Positions 17,053 through 25,302 of a stretch of DNA of 46,824 nt are shown piece after piece. The notes beneath the pieces were generated by a model that did not search any database, was not told the DNA's origin, and saw only the letters and a list, made by a program, of their open reading frames with translations. A program made the translations under genes and the position numbers. Origin of the DNA: Oscillatoriales cyanobacterium (GTDB lineage: Bacteria; Cyanobacteriota; Cyanobacteriia; Cyanobacteriales; Microcoleaceae); contig RDXH01000013.1 in the NCBI GenBank assembly GCA_004292745.1, positions 1 through 46,824 of the forward strand, written 5' to 3'. Numbering within the stretch: position 1 is the stretch's first letter; every line of letters begins with the position of its first letter.

Positions 17053-17296
17053 ATCCAAATCTGGTTTTTCCCAATTGCAAACTACCGGGAGCACCGTGAG
17101 AAATTATATGAATGCTGTCAATATTTTTGCGATCGCCCAAAATTTCCGTAATTTGCTCGATCGCATCCCTGTTCGCATCTAATATTACGACTTCCGTACC
17201 CGGTTTTACCCCGGCAATCAAACTTTGATAATCTTCTACTTTACTGTCGATAAAGGCGATCGCACTTACGGAAACTTTCGTATTTAAATTTGGCAT
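17050..17296 (-). pseudogene. Truncated DUF4347-domain protein (N-terminal fragment)
   Basis: From ATG 17296 the frame gives ~80 residues of a DUF4347 N-terminus: AIAFIDSKVEDYQSLIAG, VEVVILDANRDAIEQIT-like strand-helix, IDSIHIISHGAPGSLQLG. In cyanobacteria this domain opens very large secreted proteins with cadherin, haemolysin-type or other repeats. Here it runs into the repeat at ~17050 and no C-terminal part follows. It is a broken 5' end rather than a small functional gene. The gap 17297-17592 contains nothing else clear. Confidence 0.75.
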
Positions 17297-17592
17297 AATA
17301 CACCTGATTGGGGGTAAAAAAAGACAAGAATTACCCGGTTTCGCGACTTGCATCCGAAACTATTTTTGAAACTTGTAGCAACTCTAACAGTATTTTCCGA
17401 GAATATATGTAAAGTTTTGATTAAAAATTATTTTTTAAATAAAATCTTGATGAAGAACGGAAAGTTTATTAAGTGATATTACGGACAAAAACTGTTACAT
17501 TTAATTTAAATAGACAAAAAATAATCCCGGACTTACCCACGAGGGGTCAAAAACCCGGTTTCTTTGGTACTTCTATGCAAATCCCCACCAAA

Positions 17593-18471
17593 TTATTTCA
17601 AACTTCCATCTATCCCTGCTAAAATCGCCTCAGCCTCCCCACACAAAGCAGCGTGACAGCAACCGTTACTAGCCAACAATCCCCCCCACTGACTCACATC
17701 TCCCCGGTTATATTGCAAAGCAGAACCGTCAAAACGAGTAAATCGGCCCCCCGCTTCCGTCAAAATCAATTCCGGCGCCGCCAAATCCCAATCTTTAGGC
17801 GCAGACTTTCCCGACAGCGCAATATAAACATCAGCCCTTTGTTCCACAATTGTCGCAACTTTACAGCCAATACTGCCCACAGCTAGTTGATTTTGACAAG
17901 GCAGTTTATGCAATAATTTATTAAAGCGATCGTCCCGGTGACTGCGACTGGTTACTATCGATAAATCTGCCACTAGATTGCGCCCAGAAACCTGCAACTT
18001 TACCGTAGAACCATCTCGACTTTCCACAAAAGCACCAGCATCTTTGATGGCGTAAAAAATCTTTTCTTGTTCCGGCAAAGCCACCACTGCTAATACTGGT
18101 CTTCCCTGATATGCTAAAGCAATATGAACTGCAAATTCCCCTGTCCTATCAATAAAATCTCGCGTTCCATCCAAAGGGTCAATAATCCAAACCCAACTTT
18201 GAGGTAAGGGAATTTGGCCGTGAATTTCTAAATAAGCTTTGTAAGTTTCTTCGCTAAGATACCCAAATTCTGCATTCCCTAAAGCTGATTGTAATTCAGC
18301 GAGAATGTAAGCATTGACAGCGACATCGGCGGCGGTGACTGGCCCATCTTTTTGTTCTTGGATGTCGAGGTTTGGAGTCTGGGAATCCTGGCGATAATAG
18401 GATTGTAGGATATCTGATGCACCCCTGGCGATCGATCGCACAATTTCGCTGATTTCTTCTAATTTTTTCAT
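17593..18471 (-). CDS. cysQ: 3'(2'),5'-bisphosphate nucleotidase / inositol monophosphatase family
   Basis: The protein is 292 aa with the family metal-binding set: DGPVTAADVAVNAYI (motif A region), SEETY, WIIDPLDGTRDFIDRTGEFAV (the DPxDGT signature) and KDWDLAAPELILTEAGG. These Mg-dependent, lithium-sensitive enzymes remove a phosphate from PAP or from inositol phosphates. The GTRDF continuation, rather than GTxNF, points to the CysQ side, which recycles PAP in sulfate assimilation. ATG 18471 starts the family N-terminus. Confidence 0.88.
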   Translation of the reverse strand: MKKLEEISEIVRSIARGASDILQSYYRQDSQTPNLDIQEQKDGPVTAADVAVNAYILAELQSALGNAEFGYLSEETYKAYLEIHGQIPLPQSWVWIIDPLDGTRDFIDRTGEFAVHIALAYQGRPVLAVVALPEQEKIFYAIKDAGAFVESRDGSTVKLQVSGRNLVADLSIVTSRSHRDDRFNKLLHKLPCQNQLAVGSIGCKVATIVEQRADVYIALSGKSAPKDWDLAAPELILTEAGGRFTRFDGSALQYNRGDVSQWGGLLASNGCCHAALCGEAEAILAGIDGSLK

Positions 18472-18559
18472 GCTTTATTTATAAATTCCGGTAGGCGCCA
18501 GTTACTATTTAATTCATAATAATCGAAAAAACTGCAACTGACGCACCCTACCAATTCTA

Positions 18560-18677
18560 CTCGTTCCCAGGCAGAGCCTGGGAATGCCTACCCGGAGGCA
18601 GAGCCTCCTTCTTCCTGTTAGTATAATCCGAGGCAGAGCCTCTAGATATGCGTTACCAGGCTCTTCCTAGTAACGAG
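18560..18677. repeat. Interspersed repeat of nested GGCAGAGCC palindromes, copy 1
   Basis: Several short fold-backs share the GGCAGAGCCT core (TTCCCAGGCAGAGCCTGGGAA; GGAGGCAGAGCCTCC), then ATATGCGTTACCAGGCTCT and TAACGAG. A diverged copy lies at 24565-24680 with the same order of parts. An unrelated imperfect palindrome (GGTAGGCGCCAGTTAC ... ACTGACGCACCCTACC, 18490-18552) sits just upstream. Together they fill the gap 18472-18733. Confidence 0.75.
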
Positions 18678-18733
18678 AGAAACGAGAGAAAACGCCTCAT
18701 GTAGGGGCGGTGCTCCGTGCCCGCCCCAGAAAA

Positions 18734-19858
18734 TTACCAATTAATATGAGGATATTTCCACTCATAATAATTGGGAAATACAAAATTAGTAAACGAAACC
18801 GAAATACTCACATCCAAGGATTTTACATGATGCCACCAACCCACAGGAATAAAGATAGCTTCTCCCGGTTCCAAAATCACTTCAATGATTTTCGCTTCTC
18901 TGTAAAGAGGATACTTTTCATAGTCGGGATTTTCGCCATCAACCTTACTAAAAACACCCACATGATTGTAAAGCAGAGGTGTTTGTTGGGGACAAATTAA
19001 TTTAATTAATTTCCGACCCGAAACTTGCGCTAAAATTAAATTAACTGGGTCATGGTGTAGGGGCGTAATCGTACCTTTTGGACCGAACCAAAAGAAAACT
19101 CTACCGCTTGTTTCCGCAGGATTTAAGTATTCTGGGAAAATTTCGATGTCATTAAATAGAGGTTTGAATTCCGCTCTTTCCAGAGTTTGGTTGTTAGCCA
19201 CCATGTAGCAGTCATTGGTGGGGCCACCATTGACCACCATATCCACGTATTCGCGGAATAATACAGTTTTTTTGTGATTTTCGATTTTAATTTCGTAATC
19301 GGGGTCAGAGTTCCGGTTGACTTGAATTTGCACCTCTGCATCGCCGTATTTTTGCTGCAAATACTCCGGTGTCCACAATTGCAACGCTTTCCAATTGTGC
19401 ATGATGTTGGTAATAATTACTGGCGTATTTTTGGCGTAGTAATTTTCTAGGAAATATTCTCGCGAAAGGCTGCTTTTACGTTCGATTGTCCCGTATTTTG
19501 CAGACAGGGATGCTAATTGATTGTTAATGCTAAGTTGGGATTCTAATTTCTGCAATAACTGCACGTATTGATTACCTGCTTGGAAGTAGGGGTGAGAGGA
19601 TATTTCCCGGACTTCTGCTGTGGCTGTTTCTGCATCTATACCGGTACTTACTAGGGCTTGAATGATTTCGGCATCGGGTTTATTTAATAATTTGTTGGCT
19701 GCTACCCACTGTCTCATGTTGTCGGGGACTTCTTTTTTGCTTGGAGTAAGTAGATTTTGCAGGTTTTGCGTCAGCCATTCTAGATTAACCTGCTGTTGGT
19801 CAGTCATGGTAATCCGCAAAGGGGGAAGTGTGATGGTTAGGGGTTGGGTATCAGGCAT
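18734..19858 (-). CDS. Cupin-8 / JmjC-like Fe(II) 2-oxoglutarate dioxygenase
   Basis: The protein is 374 aa. After ~100 helical residues, a JmjC-like domain runs from NTPVIITNIMHNWKALQLW. The metal-binding HxD lies at His268-Asp270 within TPLHHDPVNLILAQ, a basic cosubstrate-binding stretch GRKLIKLICP follows, and the distal histidine is in IFIPVGWWHHVKSL (~342). The family hydroxylates proteins or small molecules; the substrate here is unknown. ATG 19858 is the natural start. It is a single gene between repeat-rich gaps; the gap upstream (19859-20060) holds a short GCGAAGG-type repeat only. Confidence 0.85.
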   Translation of the reverse strand: MPDTQPLTITLPPLRITMTDQQQVNLEWLTQNLQNLLTPSKKEVPDNMRQWVAANKLLNKPDAEIIQALVSTGIDAETATAEVREISSHPYFQAGNQYVQLLQKLESQLSINNQLASLSAKYGTIERKSSLSREYFLENYYAKNTPVIITNIMHNWKALQLWTPEYLQQKYGDAEVQIQVNRNSDPDYEIKIENHKKTVLFREYVDMVVNGGPTNDCYMVANNQTLERAEFKPLFNDIEIFPEYLNPAETSGRVFFWFGPKGTITPLHHDPVNLILAQVSGRKLIKLICPQQTPLLYNHVGVFSKVDGENPDYEKYPLYREAKIIEVILEPGEAIFIPVGWWHHVKSLDVSISVSFTNFVFPNYYEWKYPHINW

Positions 19859-20060
19859 GATTTTGGTATGTTGTTTTGGGACTAAGTATAGCTATTTTAG
19901 CGAACCGCGAAGGCGCAAAGGGCGCGAAGGAAGATTGGGATGAGGTTTACAATTTTTGTCGGGGGTGTTTTTATGATTTTAACTTAGGGAGTGTTGTCTG
20001 TTCAAGTTTTCTGGCTGGGAGTGGTTTTTCCCGGATATTTTGGTAAGTTTTACTTGAATA

Positions 20061-20918
20061 TTAACTATTTTTCATCCAGCTACGGGTTCCGAATTCTTTG
20101 CAGGAATCAGCAGCGATTTTGGCTGCTGCGCTGAGACTGTCTGTAAAGTTTTTTTGCAGAATATAGTGACAAAAAGATCCGTGAAAAATATCGCCAGCAC
20201 CTAAAGTGTCTGTGGCTTCAATTTGAGGTATTTCTATACTGCCATAGTTGCCATTGCTGAGGTATGAAATCGGTTTTTCGCCACGAGTGATGGCAATATT
20301 TGGAATTCCGGCTGCTGATAAATAAGCAAACACTTCTTCTGGGTTGTAGCAGTTGGGTGGATGAAAATTATCGGAGCATATAGCCCATTCGATAAATGGT
20401 AATATTTCGTCTAATCCTGGTTTCCAACTGCCTCCGTCGAGTACCATTGGGGTGTTCTGGGACTTGGCAATTTTAGCAATTTGTGTGCTGGCTAATATTT
20501 GGTGTCCGTCTATCAGGACAATATTAACGGATGTTAAAATATCTGGGTTAATTGTTTGAGTGTCAACCTGGGATTTTGTAGCATTAATCGAGATTACCGA
20601 TCGCTCTCCGGTTCCTTGAGTTACAATAATTGAAGAAACTGGCGGTGAGTCCGATCGCCTCAGTCCTAAATCGATTATCCTCACATTATACTCAGCCAGG
20701 TCATTTTTAATTAATTGGGCGATCGCATGAGTCCCCAAAACCCCAGCCCATATCGCCCTATTCCCCAAATAACTAAAAGTCACCGCAGCATTCGCCGCCG
20801 GCCCGCCCGCTGCAATGGTACAATCGGAAGCAACAACTTTTTGATTTTCACCAGGAGGCTTCTGGGCCAAATAAATTAAATCCAAAGTCCCCAATCCCAA
20901 AAACAATCCCGTTTTCAT
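20061..20918 (-). CDS. PfkB-family sugar kinase
   Basis: The protein is 285 aa. It has the N-terminal glycine-rich AAGGPAANAAVTFSYLG and the C-terminal PfkB signature DTLGAGDIFHGSFCHYIL with the catalytic aspartate in GAGD. It phosphorylates a carbohydrate or nucleoside with ATP; the substrate cannot be told from sequence. The start ATG 20918 is divergent from rsmI, 49 bp away, so the two genes share a promoter region. Confidence 0.9.
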   Translation of the reverse strand: MKTGLFLGLGTLDLIYLAQKPPGENQKVVASDCTIAAGGPAANAAVTFSYLGNRAIWAGVLGTHAIAQLIKNDLAEYNVRIIDLGLRRSDSPPVSSIIVTQGTGERSVISINATKSQVDTQTINPDILTSVNIVLIDGHQILASTQIAKIAKSQNTPMVLDGGSWKPGLDEILPFIEWAICSDNFHPPNCYNPEEVFAYLSAAGIPNIAITRGEKPISYLSNGNYGSIEIPQIEATDTLGAGDIFHGSFCHYILQKNFTDSLSAAAKIAADSCKEFGTRSWMKNS

Positions 20919-20967
20919 ATCTGCGTTAATCCGCGTTTATCTGCGGTTAAAAAATCTACATCTTAAA

Positions 20968-21831
20968 ATGCAAGTAAATCCCCATACAGGAACACTTTAC
21001 ATCGTCGGAACCCCGATCGGCAACCTCGAAGACATGACATTTCGCGCCATCAAAATTTTGCAAGCAGCAGACTTCATCGCCGCCGAAGATACCCGCCACA
21101 CAGGTAAACTTTTGCAACATTTCCAAATCAAAACGCCTCAAATCAGCTATCACGAACACAACCGACATCAACGACTTCCCGAACTCATCGACAAACTGCT
21201 TTTAGGCAAAGATATCGCCCTAGTTACAGATGCTGGAATGCCCGGAATTTCCGACCCAGGTTCCGAGTTAGTCAAAGCTTGCGCCGATGCTAATATTAAC
21301 ATCATCCCCATTCCCGGAGCCTGTGCTTGCATAGTAGGAATCAGTGCATCAGGATTACCCACCGACAGATTTGTGTTTGAAGGTTTCTTGCCAGCGAAAG
21401 GTCAAGAACGCCAACAAAGTTTAGAAGCTTTGCAAATAGAATCTCGCACCATTATCTTATACGAATCTCCCCACCGATTGCGACAAACTTTACAAGATTT
21501 AGCAAATGTCCTGGGAAGTGACAGACAGATTGTACTGGCGAGGGAATTGACAAAGATGCACGAAGAGTTTTGGCGTGGTAGTGTAGAAAGTGCGATCGAA
21601 CTTTACACAAATAATGAACCCAAAGGAGAATTTACCCTCATCATCGGCGGCACCCAAACAGCAACCCCAGTATTCTCCGAAGACGCCATCAAAGCCGAAT
21701 TACAAACATTAATCAGTGAAGGAATAAGCCGTTCCCAAGCCAGCCGCCAACTAGCCCAACAAACATCCCTCCCCCGCCGCCAAATCTACCAACTCGCCCT
21801 CACACTAGACGACAACCAATCACCAGAATAA
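20968..21831 (+). CDS. rsmI: 16S rRNA (cytidine1402-2'-O)-methyltransferase
   Basis: The protein is 287 aa with the tetrapyrrole-methylase fold: YIVGTPIGNLEDMTFRAIKIL, IAAEDTRHTGKLL, YHEHNRHQRLPELI, LVTDAGMPGISDPGSELV and FVFEGFLPAKGQER. The C-terminal helical region follows the usual pattern (SEGISRSQASRQLAQ). It uses SAM to 2'-O-methylate C1402 in the decoding centre of 16S rRNA. Divergent from the PfkB gene. Confidence 0.96.
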   Translation: MQVNPHTGTLYIVGTPIGNLEDMTFRAIKILQAADFIAAEDTRHTGKLLQHFQIKTPQISYHEHNRHQRLPELIDKLLLGKDIALVTDAGMPGISDPGSELVKACADANINIIPIPGACACIVGISASGLPTDRFVFEGFLPAKGQERQQSLEALQIESRTIILYESPHRLRQTLQDLANVLGSDRQIVLARELTKMHEEFWRGSVESAIELYTNNEPKGEFTLIIGGTQTATPVFSEDAIKAELQTLISEGISRSQASRQLAQQTSLPRRQIYQLALTLDDNQSPE

Positions 21832-21910
21832 ACCTCCCTTCCTCCCCTCTGCGCCCTCTGCGCCCTCTGTGGTTAAATAAAAAAAGCCAGACAATCATAC
21901 TAAAAACTAT

Positions 21911-23134
21911 ATGGTACGCGGAAACTACGATCGACAAAAACCATATTTAAGCAACCCCCACATCAACAAACCAATCGCCGAGATTTATGCAGACTTAGAC
22001 GCCTTTAGCTGGGAAATATTCGAGGATCAACCTCACCGCTTCGATACAGTAAGTTTCTACGTCTTACTTCCCCCATTGTTTTACGAAGGAAAATTCATCA
22101 AAGGCATTTACTTCAGCGAAGGAGTCGAACTCATCAAAAAACTCTTTCCCCAACTTGAATCAGTATTTTTTGCCTTTACCTATTCTCCCGGAATCTCCTA
22201 TTCTTGGGCCCCCGTAGCCGAGGCCTATTCCAGCTTGTACAAAAACCCACAGCGGGAAAAATGGTTTCGCGAAACTTATCCCGATCGCGCCCACAAACCA
22301 ATTATACCACTACAAGACACCGACTTCATCAACGAATACCTAATTTCCCCTAGAAATGTCCCTGAAAAAGACATCGACTTACTAGCCGTCGCCCGCATCT
22401 CCGCAGAAAAAAACTTACCCACAATCGCCAAAGCCTTAAAAATTTACCGCCAAAAATACCCGCAAAAACCAATAAAATTAACAGTTGTCAGCGGACACGA
22501 TTTTGATGCAAACAACCTCAAAACCCTCGACGAGTACGCCTTAAAAGAATGGCAGCAAGTCGAGACAATTTTAGGTGATCCCTCAGACTACATCAACCTA
22601 CTGCCGAGAGTTGACTACTACAACGAAATGCCTCTGTATTATTCGCGAGCCAAAGCATTTGTTCTCGGTTCCCTCCTCGAAGGAAAAAACCGAGGAATCA
22701 CCGAAGCTATGAGTTGCAACGTTCCCGTAATTTGTTTCCAAGAATTCAATCAATACGCCAGAGGAAACGCACCTGTTTTCCCCGAAGGTGCAGGGCTGTA
22801 TGCTAAATTCGAGCCAGAATCTTTAGCTGATACTATATATACAGTATTGGAAAATCGGACAGAATTCAAACCGCGACTTCAGTATTTAAAACATTGCGGG
22901 CGCAAAAACTTTTTCAATACTTGCATTGACAGTTTTCCTTACTACCAGCACAACATTCCTGACTACAAGCCTGGAGATGCGATTAACAATTTGTGGCTGG
23001 ATTTAGCAGTTCAGCAAAACTATCAAGTTAGTTTGAATAGCTTCTTGTACGGAGGTTCACATCTTTCTCACCTGCGGGGAACAAATACAATTCAGCAACA
23101 TCTCGGCGAGTTGACAAAGTTTATAGCTGAGTAA
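21911..23134 (+). CDS. Glycosyltransferase, GT4-like (group 1)
   Basis: The protein is 407 aa. The C-terminal half has a GT-B arrangement: DIDLLAVARISAEKNLPTIAKAL, a central LPRVDYYNEMPLYYSRAKAFV and VLGSLLEGKNRGITEAMSCN, an E-x7-E segment typical of retaining GT4 enzymes. The N-terminal half is less conserved (FYVLLPPLFYEGKFIKGIYF). It is a soluble or peripheral sugar transferase; donor and acceptor are unknown. The start ATG 21911 follows a common GCGCCCTCTGCG-type repeat. Confidence 0.85.
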   Translation: MVRGNYDRQKPYLSNPHINKPIAEIYADLDAFSWEIFEDQPHRFDTVSFYVLLPPLFYEGKFIKGIYFSEGVELIKKLFPQLESVFFAFTYSPGISYSWAPVAEAYSSLYKNPQREKWFRETYPDRAHKPIIPLQDTDFINEYLISPRNVPEKDIDLLAVARISAEKNLPTIAKALKIYRQKYPQKPIKLTVVSGHDFDANNLKTLDEYALKEWQQVETILGDPSDYINLLPRVDYYNEMPLYYSRAKAFVLGSLLEGKNRGITEAMSCNVPVICFQEFNQYARGNAPVFPEGAGLYAKFEPESLADTIYTVLENRTEFKPRLQYLKHCGRKNFFNTCIDSFPYYQHNIPDYKPGDAINNLWLDLAVQQNYQVSLNSFLYGGSHLSHLRGTNTIQQHLGELTKFIAE

Positions 23135-23138
23135 GATA

Positions 23139-23171
23139 CCCACAGGACACGGCAATGCTGTGTCCTGTGGG
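23139..23171 (+). terminator. Strong 12-bp hairpin after the glycosyltransferase
   Basis: CCCACAGGACAC / GTGTCCTGTGGG is a perfect stem with a 9-nt loop, five bases after the stop codon. It lacks a U tract, so it may work as a transcript-stabilising or terminator-like structure. Confidence 0.5.
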
Positions 23172-23377
23172 GGATATGCGGCACCAAAGCCGATCGCAAT
23201 TGTCTAAAACCTCATAATGCGGATTTGAGATAAGTTAGTAATTTACGATACAGTAAAAACCATATTTATGGTATTATGAAATATAGTGAGTATAAAGGTT
23301 CGGGCAGACAGCAAAAAAAGTTATTTAACTGTTATAAATTATTGAAATTAGAGATCATTCAGTAGGAGAAACAAAGA

Positions 23378-24538
23378 ATGCAGGACTTGAAAGTTGTCAT
23401 TATCGGTGCGGGAATTGGCGGCTTAACTGCGGGAATTGCCCTACAACAAGCTGGCTATGAAGTTGAAATTTACGATCGCGTAAAAGAACTGCGCCCCGCC
23501 GGAGCAGGCATCTCCCTATGGTCTAATGGAGTCAAAGTTCTCAACCGCCTCGGCTTAGGCGAAGAAATGGCAAAAATCGGCGGGCAAATGGAGCGCATGG
23601 AATACCGGACCAAAACAGGCGAACTCCTGAACGACATCGATTTAATGCCACTAATTGAACAAGTTGGTCAGCGCCCCTATCCCGTTGCGCGTCGCGATTT
23701 GCAAAATATGTTGCGCTCGGCATTTCAGGGAGAAGTCAAGCTCGATCGCAAATGTATTGCTATAGAAGAAGATGAAAACAAAGTAACAGCAATTTTTGAA
23801 AATGGAGACCAAGCCCAGGGCGATTTATTAGTCGCGGCTGACGGCGTGCGCTCGATTTTGCGTACCTATGTACTGGGCTACGAAGTAGAACCCAAATACG
23901 GCGGTTATATCAACTGGAATGGGTTAGTTCCAGCCGATGCAGAACTCGCGCCGAAAAACACTTGGGCGATATATGTCGGCGATCACAAACGGGCATCAAT
24001 GATGCCAGTTGCGGGCGATCGATTTTACTTTTTCTTAGATGTTCCCTTACCCAAAGGGACTCCCGCTAATCCCGATAATTACAAAACGGAACTCAAAGAA
24101 CACTTTAAAGGTTGGGCCGAACCCGTGCAGTTGCTGATAGATAGGTTAGATCCCGCAGCGGTGGCGCGGCCGGAAATTCATGACGTAGGACCGATAGATT
24201 CTTTCGTTCGCGGTAAAGTAGCTTTGCTGGGAGATTCCGCCCACGCCACCTGCCCGGATCTCGGCCAAGGAGGCTGTCAAGCCATGGAAGATGGGCTGGT
24301 ACTGAGTAACTACCTTTTGAGTACGAATTTGGGGGTAGAAGACGCGCTCAAACGTTACGAAACCGAGCGCAAACAGCGGGCCAATGCCGTTGTCGAAAAA
24401 GCCCGACAGCGCGCGGAACAAATACACGGCAAAGATCCGATAGTCACAGCAAAATGGTACGCACAATTAGCCTATGAACGACCAACTGATGTCACAGATG
24501 CGATCGCCAAAGTCATCTCGGCCGGCCCGTTACACTAA
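23378..24538 (+). CDS. hpxO: FAD-dependent urate hydroxylase, HpxO type
   Basis: The protein is 386 aa. The Rossmann FAD motif VVIIGAGIGGLTAGIALQQAG begins at residue 6, DG motif LLVAADGVRSILR lies near 160 and GDSAHATCPDLGQGGCQAMEDG near 290, the class A flavin monooxygenase set. Strong similarity over the full length to HpxO-type enzymes (for example RRDLQNML; RASMMPVAGDRFYFF) and the hydroxyisourate hydrolase gene 181 bp downstream support urate as substrate. It oxidises urate to 5-hydroxyisourate with NADH and O2. AGTAGGAG lies ~9 nt before ATG 23378. Another aromatic hydroxylase is possible but less likely. Confidence 0.88.
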   Translation: MQDLKVVIIGAGIGGLTAGIALQQAGYEVEIYDRVKELRPAGAGISLWSNGVKVLNRLGLGEEMAKIGGQMERMEYRTKTGELLNDIDLMPLIEQVGQRPYPVARRDLQNMLRSAFQGEVKLDRKCIAIEEDENKVTAIFENGDQAQGDLLVAADGVRSILRTYVLGYEVEPKYGGYINWNGLVPADAELAPKNTWAIYVGDHKRASMMPVAGDRFYFFLDVPLPKGTPANPDNYKTELKEHFKGWAEPVQLLIDRLDPAAVARPEIHDVGPIDSFVRGKVALLGDSAHATCPDLGQGGCQAMEDGLVLSNYLLSTNLGVEDALKRYETERKQRANAVVEKARQRAEQIHGKDPIVTAKWYAQLAYERPTDVTDAIAKVISAGPLH

Positions 24539-24564
24539 TAGAAAGAAACTAGCGCCGTTAGTCT

Positions 24565-24680
24565 GGTTCCCAGGAAGAGCCAGGGAACCGATATCACTCT
24601 TGCTCTGCCTCGCTTTTAAAACAGCAAAAATGGAGGCAGAGCCTCTGGATATGCGTTACCAGGCTCTGCCTGGTAACGAG
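24565..24680. repeat. Interspersed GGCAGAGCC repeat, copy 2
   Basis: A diverged copy of the repeat at 18560-18677: GGTTCCCAGGAAGAGCCAGGGAACC, GAGGCAGAGCCTC, ATATGCGTTACCAGGCTCTG and TAACGAG in the same order. It separates the two urate genes. Confidence 0.75.
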
Positions 24681-24719
24681 TTGACGAGTAGAAATTAGCA
24701 GTTAATCAATCATTCAATA

Positions 24720-25082
24720 ATGTCAGGAAAACTTACTACTCACGTTCTCGATACAGCCCGCGGGTGTCCGGCAACAAATATGTCGATCGCCCTGCAATGT
24801 ATTGACCAAAAATCCGGCGCAAAAACCCTGTTGAAAACTGTAACAACGAATGCCGACGGCCGCACCGCAGCCCCGTTACTATCAGAAAGCGAACTCAAAC
24901 CAGGAGTTTACGAATTAGTCTTTTCCGTTGGTGAATACTTCGCGCAATCTGCCGAAAATTTACCAGAACCGCCTTTTTTAAATAGCATTCCGATTCAATT
25001 CGGCATCGCCGATATCACCGCACACTATCACGTACCTTTGCTAGTTTCCCCTTGGTCTTATAGCACCTATCGCGGTAGTTGA
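24720..25082 (+). CDS. uraH: 5-hydroxyisourate hydrolase
   Basis: The protein is 120 aa, transthyretin-like. It has the N-terminal [17 protein letters not shown] with the catalytic His and Arg region, and the diagnostic C-terminal YRGS tetrapeptide. It hydrolyses 5-hydroxyisourate to OHCU. An OHCU decarboxylase is not in this window. Likely expressed with the upstream urate hydroxylase, although a repeat lies between the genes. Confidence 0.95.
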   Translation: MSGKLTTHVLDTARGCPATNMSIALQCIDQKSGAKTLLKTVTTNADGRTAAPLLSESELKPGVYELVFSVGEYFAQSAENLPEPPFLNSIPIQFGIADITAHYHVPLLVSPWSYSTYRGS

Positions 25083-25112
25083 AGAGAAGGAAAAAGAACC
25101 CCCCTACCCCCC

Positions 25113-25257
25113 AGGGCTGTTTCATTCTCTTGTAGGGGCTGCCCCCCGTGGCTGCCCCAATGCCTGAAATGACGGAAAAATCCTAGGCCATGAGGGCGGG
25201 CACGCACCATCCACCGCCCCTACAAAATCATCGTTTTTTGGAGAATGAAACAGCCCT
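25113..25257. mobile_element. 145-bp element with perfect 17-bp terminal inverted repeats
   Basis: AGGGCTGTTTCATTCTC (25113-25129) is exactly inverted at 25241-25257. The flanks extend the symmetry imperfectly (GAACCCCCC to the left, GGGGGGTTC to the right). The interior contains the common GTAGGGGC ... GCCCCTAC repeat. There is no ORF. The element lies between convergent genes uraH and the hybrid kinase. Confidence 0.7.
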
Positions 25258-25302
25258 GCCCTTGGGGGGGTTCTTCTTCCTTCAATAACTACTTTCCAGT
25301 GG

